Shown here: piece by piece, positions 61,754 to 64,000 of the stretch | How the letters are laid out: each line of letters starts with the position of its first letter | How positions within the stretch are numbered: position 1 is the stretch's first letter | Assembly (NCBI RefSeq): GCF_001884185.1 | Contig: NZ_MAOE01000131.1 | Location: 1 to 64,000, forward strand | From: Bacillus albus | Lineage (GTDB): Bacteria; Bacillota; Bacilli; Bacillales; Bacillaceae_G | Direction: 5' to 3' | Length of the DNA stretch: 64,000 nucleotides | Position numbers and translations under genes: made by a program | Notes under the pieces: model-generated | What the model was told of the DNA's origin: nothing | The model's database searches: none | The model's input: only the letters and a program-made list of their open reading frames with translations

Positions 61754-63022
61754 ATGAAAAAATTTATGGGTATAGCAACAGCAGCGGTTTTTGGTCTTGG
61801 GATTTTCACAACATCTGCTAAAGCAGAAACGATTGTAACAACTGACGTACTAAACGTACGAGAAAACCCAACTACTGAATCACAAGTTGTCGGAAAATTA
61901 TTAGATGGATATAAAGTTAACGTTTTACATACAGAAAACGGATGGTCAAAAGTGAAATTGAACAGCGGTAAAGAAGCTTTCATTAGCGCTGACTATACAA
62001 AAGACACTTACTACGTAACAGCAAACGTATTAAACGTACGTGCTGGTGCAAACACTGACTCAGAAATTCTTGGTAAGTTGAAACAAGATGATGTAATCGA
62101 AACAACACACCAAGTTGAAAATGATTGGATCCAATTTGAATATAACGGAAAAACAGCTTATGTTCATGTTCCTTATTTAACAGGTAAAGCTCCAGTTAAA
62201 GTTCAACCAGCAGTTAAAGTTGAAAAAGCAACGAAAGTTCAAAATACAGCTAAAGCAGTGGAAGCAACTAAAGCTCGTGAAGTAGCTGAAACGCAAGCAA
62301 AAGCTAAGGCGGAGGAAGCAACTAAAGCTCGTGAAGCAGCTGAAGCTCAAGCAACGGCTAAAGCCGAGGAGGCAGCTAAAGCTCGTGAAGCAGCTAAAGC
62401 TCAAGCAGAAGCTAAAGCTCAGGCAGCAGCTGAAGCTCAAGCAGCGGCTAAAGCCGAGGAGGCAGCTAAAGCTCGTGAAGCAGCTAAAGCTCAAGCAGCA
62501 GCTGAAGCTCAAGCAGCAGCTGAAGCTCAAGCAGCGGCTAAAGCCCAAGAGGCAGCTAAAGCTCGTGAAGCAGCTAAAGCTCAAGAGGCAGCTGAAGCTC
62601 AAGCAGCGGCTAAAGCTCAAGAGGCAGCTAAAGCTCGTGAAGCGGCTAAAGCTCAAAAACCTGCTACACAACAACCTGTTGCAAAAGAAACTGAAACAAG
62701 TGCACCATCATCTTCTCGTGAATTACGCGTTGTAGCAACAGCTTACACAGCAGATCCACTTGAAAATGGTTATAAAGCAGGCGACCAAGTAAAATCAGCT
62801 ATGGGTCATAACTTAACAGCTAACCCAAACATGAAACTAATTGCAGTTGATCCAAGTGTCATTCCATTAGGTTCAAAAGTATGGGTTGAAGGTTACGGAG
62901 TAGCAATCGCTGGTGATACTGGTGGAGCTATTAAAGGAAATAAAATCGACGTTTTAATGCCAGATAAAGGCACATCTAGTAACTGGGGACGTAAAACAGT
63001 TACAGTGAAAGTATTAAACTAG
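61754..63022 (+). CDS. Secreted SH3 / Ala-rich repeat / 3D-domain cell wall protein
   Basis: A 422-aa secreted protein from ATG 61754 (TGGAGG upstream). The signal peptide is residues 1-24 (ending SAKA). Two bacterial SH3 domains at about 27-82 and 92-142 share DVLNVRENP / NVLNVRAGA starts and should bind peptidoglycan. Residues about 165-315 are an AAKAREAAKAQ-type helical repeat, and the 3D domain (about 330-422) shows VVATAYTADP, IAVDPSVIPLG and AGDTGGAIKG with the conserved Asp residues of the MltA-like lytic fold. It is probably a wall-active muralytic enzyme similar to YocH. Confidence 0.87.
   Translation: MKKFMGIATAAVFGLGIFTTSAKAETIVTTDVLNVRENPTTESQVVGKLLDGYKVNVLHTENGWSKVKLNSGKEAFISADYTKDTYYVTANVLNVRAGANTDSEILGKLKQDDVIETTHQVENDWIQFEYNGKTAYVHVPYLTGKAPVKVQPAVKVEKATKVQNTAKAVEATKAREVAETQAKAKAEEATKAREAAEAQATAKAEEAAKAREAAKAQAEAKAQAAAEAQAAAKAEEAAKAREAAKAQAAAEAQAAAEAQAAAKAQEAAKAREAAKAQEAAEAQAAAKAQEAAKAREAAKAQKPATQQPVAKETETSAPSSSRELRVVATAYTADPLENGYKAGDQVKSAMGHNLTANPNMKLIAVDPSVIPLGSKVWVEGYGVAIAGDTGGAIKGNKIDVLMPDKGTSSNWGRKTVTVKVLN
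62262..62660 (+). repeat. Tandem repeat tract inside the 3D-domain gene
   Basis: Imperfect repeats of GCTAAAGCTCGTGAAGCAGC and GCTGAAGCTCAAGCAGCGGC units, 33-bp or multiples, encode an Ala/Lys/Glu-rich helical linker. Units keep the reading frame, so length could vary between strains. Confidence 0.8.
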
Positions 63023-63030
63023 TTCGTACT

Positions 63031-63070
63031 AAAAAGAGTCAGTCTCATTGTTGAGGCTGACTCTTTTTTT
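63031..63070 (+). terminator. Terminator of the 3D-domain gene
   Basis: AAAAGAGTCAG and CTGACTCTTTT with an inner TCTCA/TGAGG extension, followed by a T-run. Confidence 0.87.
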
Positions 63071-63155
63071 ATGATTCTTGCATTCCTTCTCCTTCTCTCC
63101 CGTCCAAATTAAATCTATCTCTTTGCATTCTATATACGATAGATTACTATTTCAA

Positions 63156-63184
63156 CAAAAAAAGAGGATGCCATAGCACCCTCT
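63156..63184 (-). terminator. Terminator of the right-edge DUF871 gene
   Basis: On the minus strand AGAGGGTGC and GCATCCTCT pair (one G-U) over TATG, followed by seven T. Confidence 0.78.
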
Positions 63185-63195
63185 CCTGCCCTTCC

Positions 63196-64000
63196 CTATT
63201 CCACACAAGTAAACTGTGTCCAAGCTCCTACATAATCTAGTAAGAATAACTCTTCTTCTGCAATTGTACCGACAATATTTTTCCGTTCATCTATCGGCAT
63301 TTCTTTTAGAATGATTTGCAGTTCACCTTTATACTTACCAAATGAGTTGTTCCCAATTACAACTTGCCCTCTTTCCTGTAATACACTTTCGCGCACTGGG
63401 AAGTCATAGTCTTTATACTTTTTACGTACTTCTGTAGAGCGCACCATATATTCTGTTATGTCGCCGCGTCTTACGTGTAATTCTTGCAGCGTGGCTCTCT
63501 TTTCTACTTCCGTCGCTTCGCCTACAAAGTTTACCTTTAGCTGTAACATGTAACGATTTAAGTTTCCTAGTTTTTCTAACTCTTCTTCACTCGCATAAGC
63601 ATTTCCGATAATAACGTCATCAATAAGCCCTGTCGCCCATAAATGTTTCGCTTGTACTTCAATCGGTAAGTTACGATGCTGTTCTAACGTACATAATCCG
63701 TCATTAATATCCCATGGACCGATGTTAGCTGCATGTGACGTAATAAATGCTGCCGTACGAATACCGTGTTTTTTAAAACGTTCACTACAGCGAATGAAAT
63801 ACTCATACGGAAGACCAGTAAACTTTTGCGGATAGAAGTTATGACAACCAATTAATGCTGGCTTATTCGCCTGATGCGAAAGAATATTTTCTAAGTATGC
63901 AATATCATTACTTACGTTCAGTTCAATTTTTAAGCCATACGGATTATTCGTCATTTTTGCTTCTGTTAATCCATCAAAACCTAAATCTAAACGAATACCG
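63196..64000 (-). CDS. DUF871 / MupG-like TIM-barrel protein, 5' end off window
   Basis: An open frame running past the right edge; at least 267 codons are present (the first ones read GIRLDLGFDGLTEAKMTNNP). It shares with MupG at 38702-39766 the blocks HNFYPQKFTGLPYEYF, DGLCTLEQHRNLP, VIIGNAYASEEEL and the C-terminal GKYKGELQIILKEMPID. About 90 N-terminal residues are missing. It is not near mur genes in this window; the role is probably a glycosidase on a related phosphodisaccharide, and is not certain. Confidence 0.82.
   Translation of the reverse strand, partial: GIRLDLGFDGLTEAKMTNNPYGLKIELNVSNDIAYLENILSHQANKPALIGCHNFYPQKFTGLPYEYFIRCSERFKKHGIRTAAFITSHAANIGPWDINDGLCTLEQHRNLPIEVQAKHLWATGLIDDVIIGNAYASEEELEKLGNLNRYMLQLKVNFVGEATEVEKRATLQELHVRRGDITEYMVRSTEVRKKYKDYDFPVRESVLQERGQVVIGNNSFGKYKGELQIILKEMPIDERKNIVGTIAEEELFLLDYVGAWTQFTCVE

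Noticed and set aside
62177-62674. A 165-codon minus-strand frame rich in Cys, Ser and Phe
   Set aside because: It is the antisense of the Ala-rich repeat of the 3D-domain gene; the repeated composition keeps several frames open.
1-64000. Prophage, integrative element, CRISPR, tRNA or rRNA
   Set aside because: No integrase, phage structural gene, direct-repeat array, tRNA cloverleaf or rRNA sequence was recognised. The gene order is mostly Bacillus backbone.

Overview
The window is AT-rich Bacillus DNA that fits the Bacillus cereus group. The evidence is a run of genes in the order of the B. subtilis yhe cluster, spore genes (alpha/beta SASP, cotJABC, Ku behind a sigma-G-type promoter), an endospore-appendage (ena1) locus flanked by dedA, a 93-residue DUF1232 gene and a phosphatase, racE1, a GerN-type antiporter, and copies of a bcr1-like repeat flanked by TTTAT duplications. 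I see no rRNA, tRNA, CRISPR array, transposase or prophage. Most of it reads as chromosomal backbone.

Layout. 1-2470: 3'-truncated wall-type surface protein with five SpaA/Cna-B repeats. 2854-4856: HAD hydrolase, 3-methyladenine glycosylase, unknown protein. 4893-7365: alsSD (acetoin). 7756-8930: DUF1700 protein and NDxxF lipoprotein. 8972-13537: yheA, yheB, yheC, yheD and a zinc-ribbon protein. 13930-14133: SASP. 14185-16430: cystine-type ABC importer. 16703-20834: bmrCD-type multidrug exporter behind a leader peptide and tandem hairpins. 21055-22494: gapN. 22541-24749: bcr repeat, DUF3626, racE1. 24882-26709: lysine riboswitch and YvsH-type permease. 26770-29292: EcsB-like protein, YfkM-like stress protein, bcr fragments, small membrane protein. 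29337-31076: MFS remnant, quinone reductase-like and SnoaL-like genes, HxlR regulator. 31110-34091: MFS pump, TetR regulator and paired SMR pump sharing one palindromic operator. 34865-37981: GNAT, Lrp and EamA genes and two small genes. 38137-43252: DoxX, then MurNAc recycling (mupG, murP, murQ, murR). 43270-46926: small proteins, GerN-type antiporter, cationic amino acid permease. 47007-52222: phosphatase, ena1C, ena1B broken by an in-frame stop, ena1A, dedA, DUF1232, Mn2+ riboswitch. 52377-55533: Ku, DUF2935, VOC protein, cotJABC. 55752-58015: brnQ, possible small ORF, YwaF-type protein. 58124-61182: yknXYZ-type efflux operon behind a BceR-like box. 61754-63022: SH3/3D-domain protein. 63196-64000: 5'-truncated second MupG-like gene.

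How genes work together. Three drug-export units appear under three visible controls: leader-peptide attenuation (bmrCD), a shared TetR operator (SMR pair, tetR, MFS) and a BceR-like box (yknXYZ). The mur cluster imports MurNAc as its 6-phosphate (MurP), splits MurNAc-GlcNAc phosphate (MupG) and removes the lactyl ether (MurQ), with MurR as regulator. The ena1, cotJ, SASP and Ku loci belong to sporulation.

Start codons were chosen by Shine-Dalgarno spacing, so several differ from the longest reading frame and many are TTG or GTG. Promoter, operator and riboswitch calls come from reading motifs by eye; no searches or folding calculations were run.
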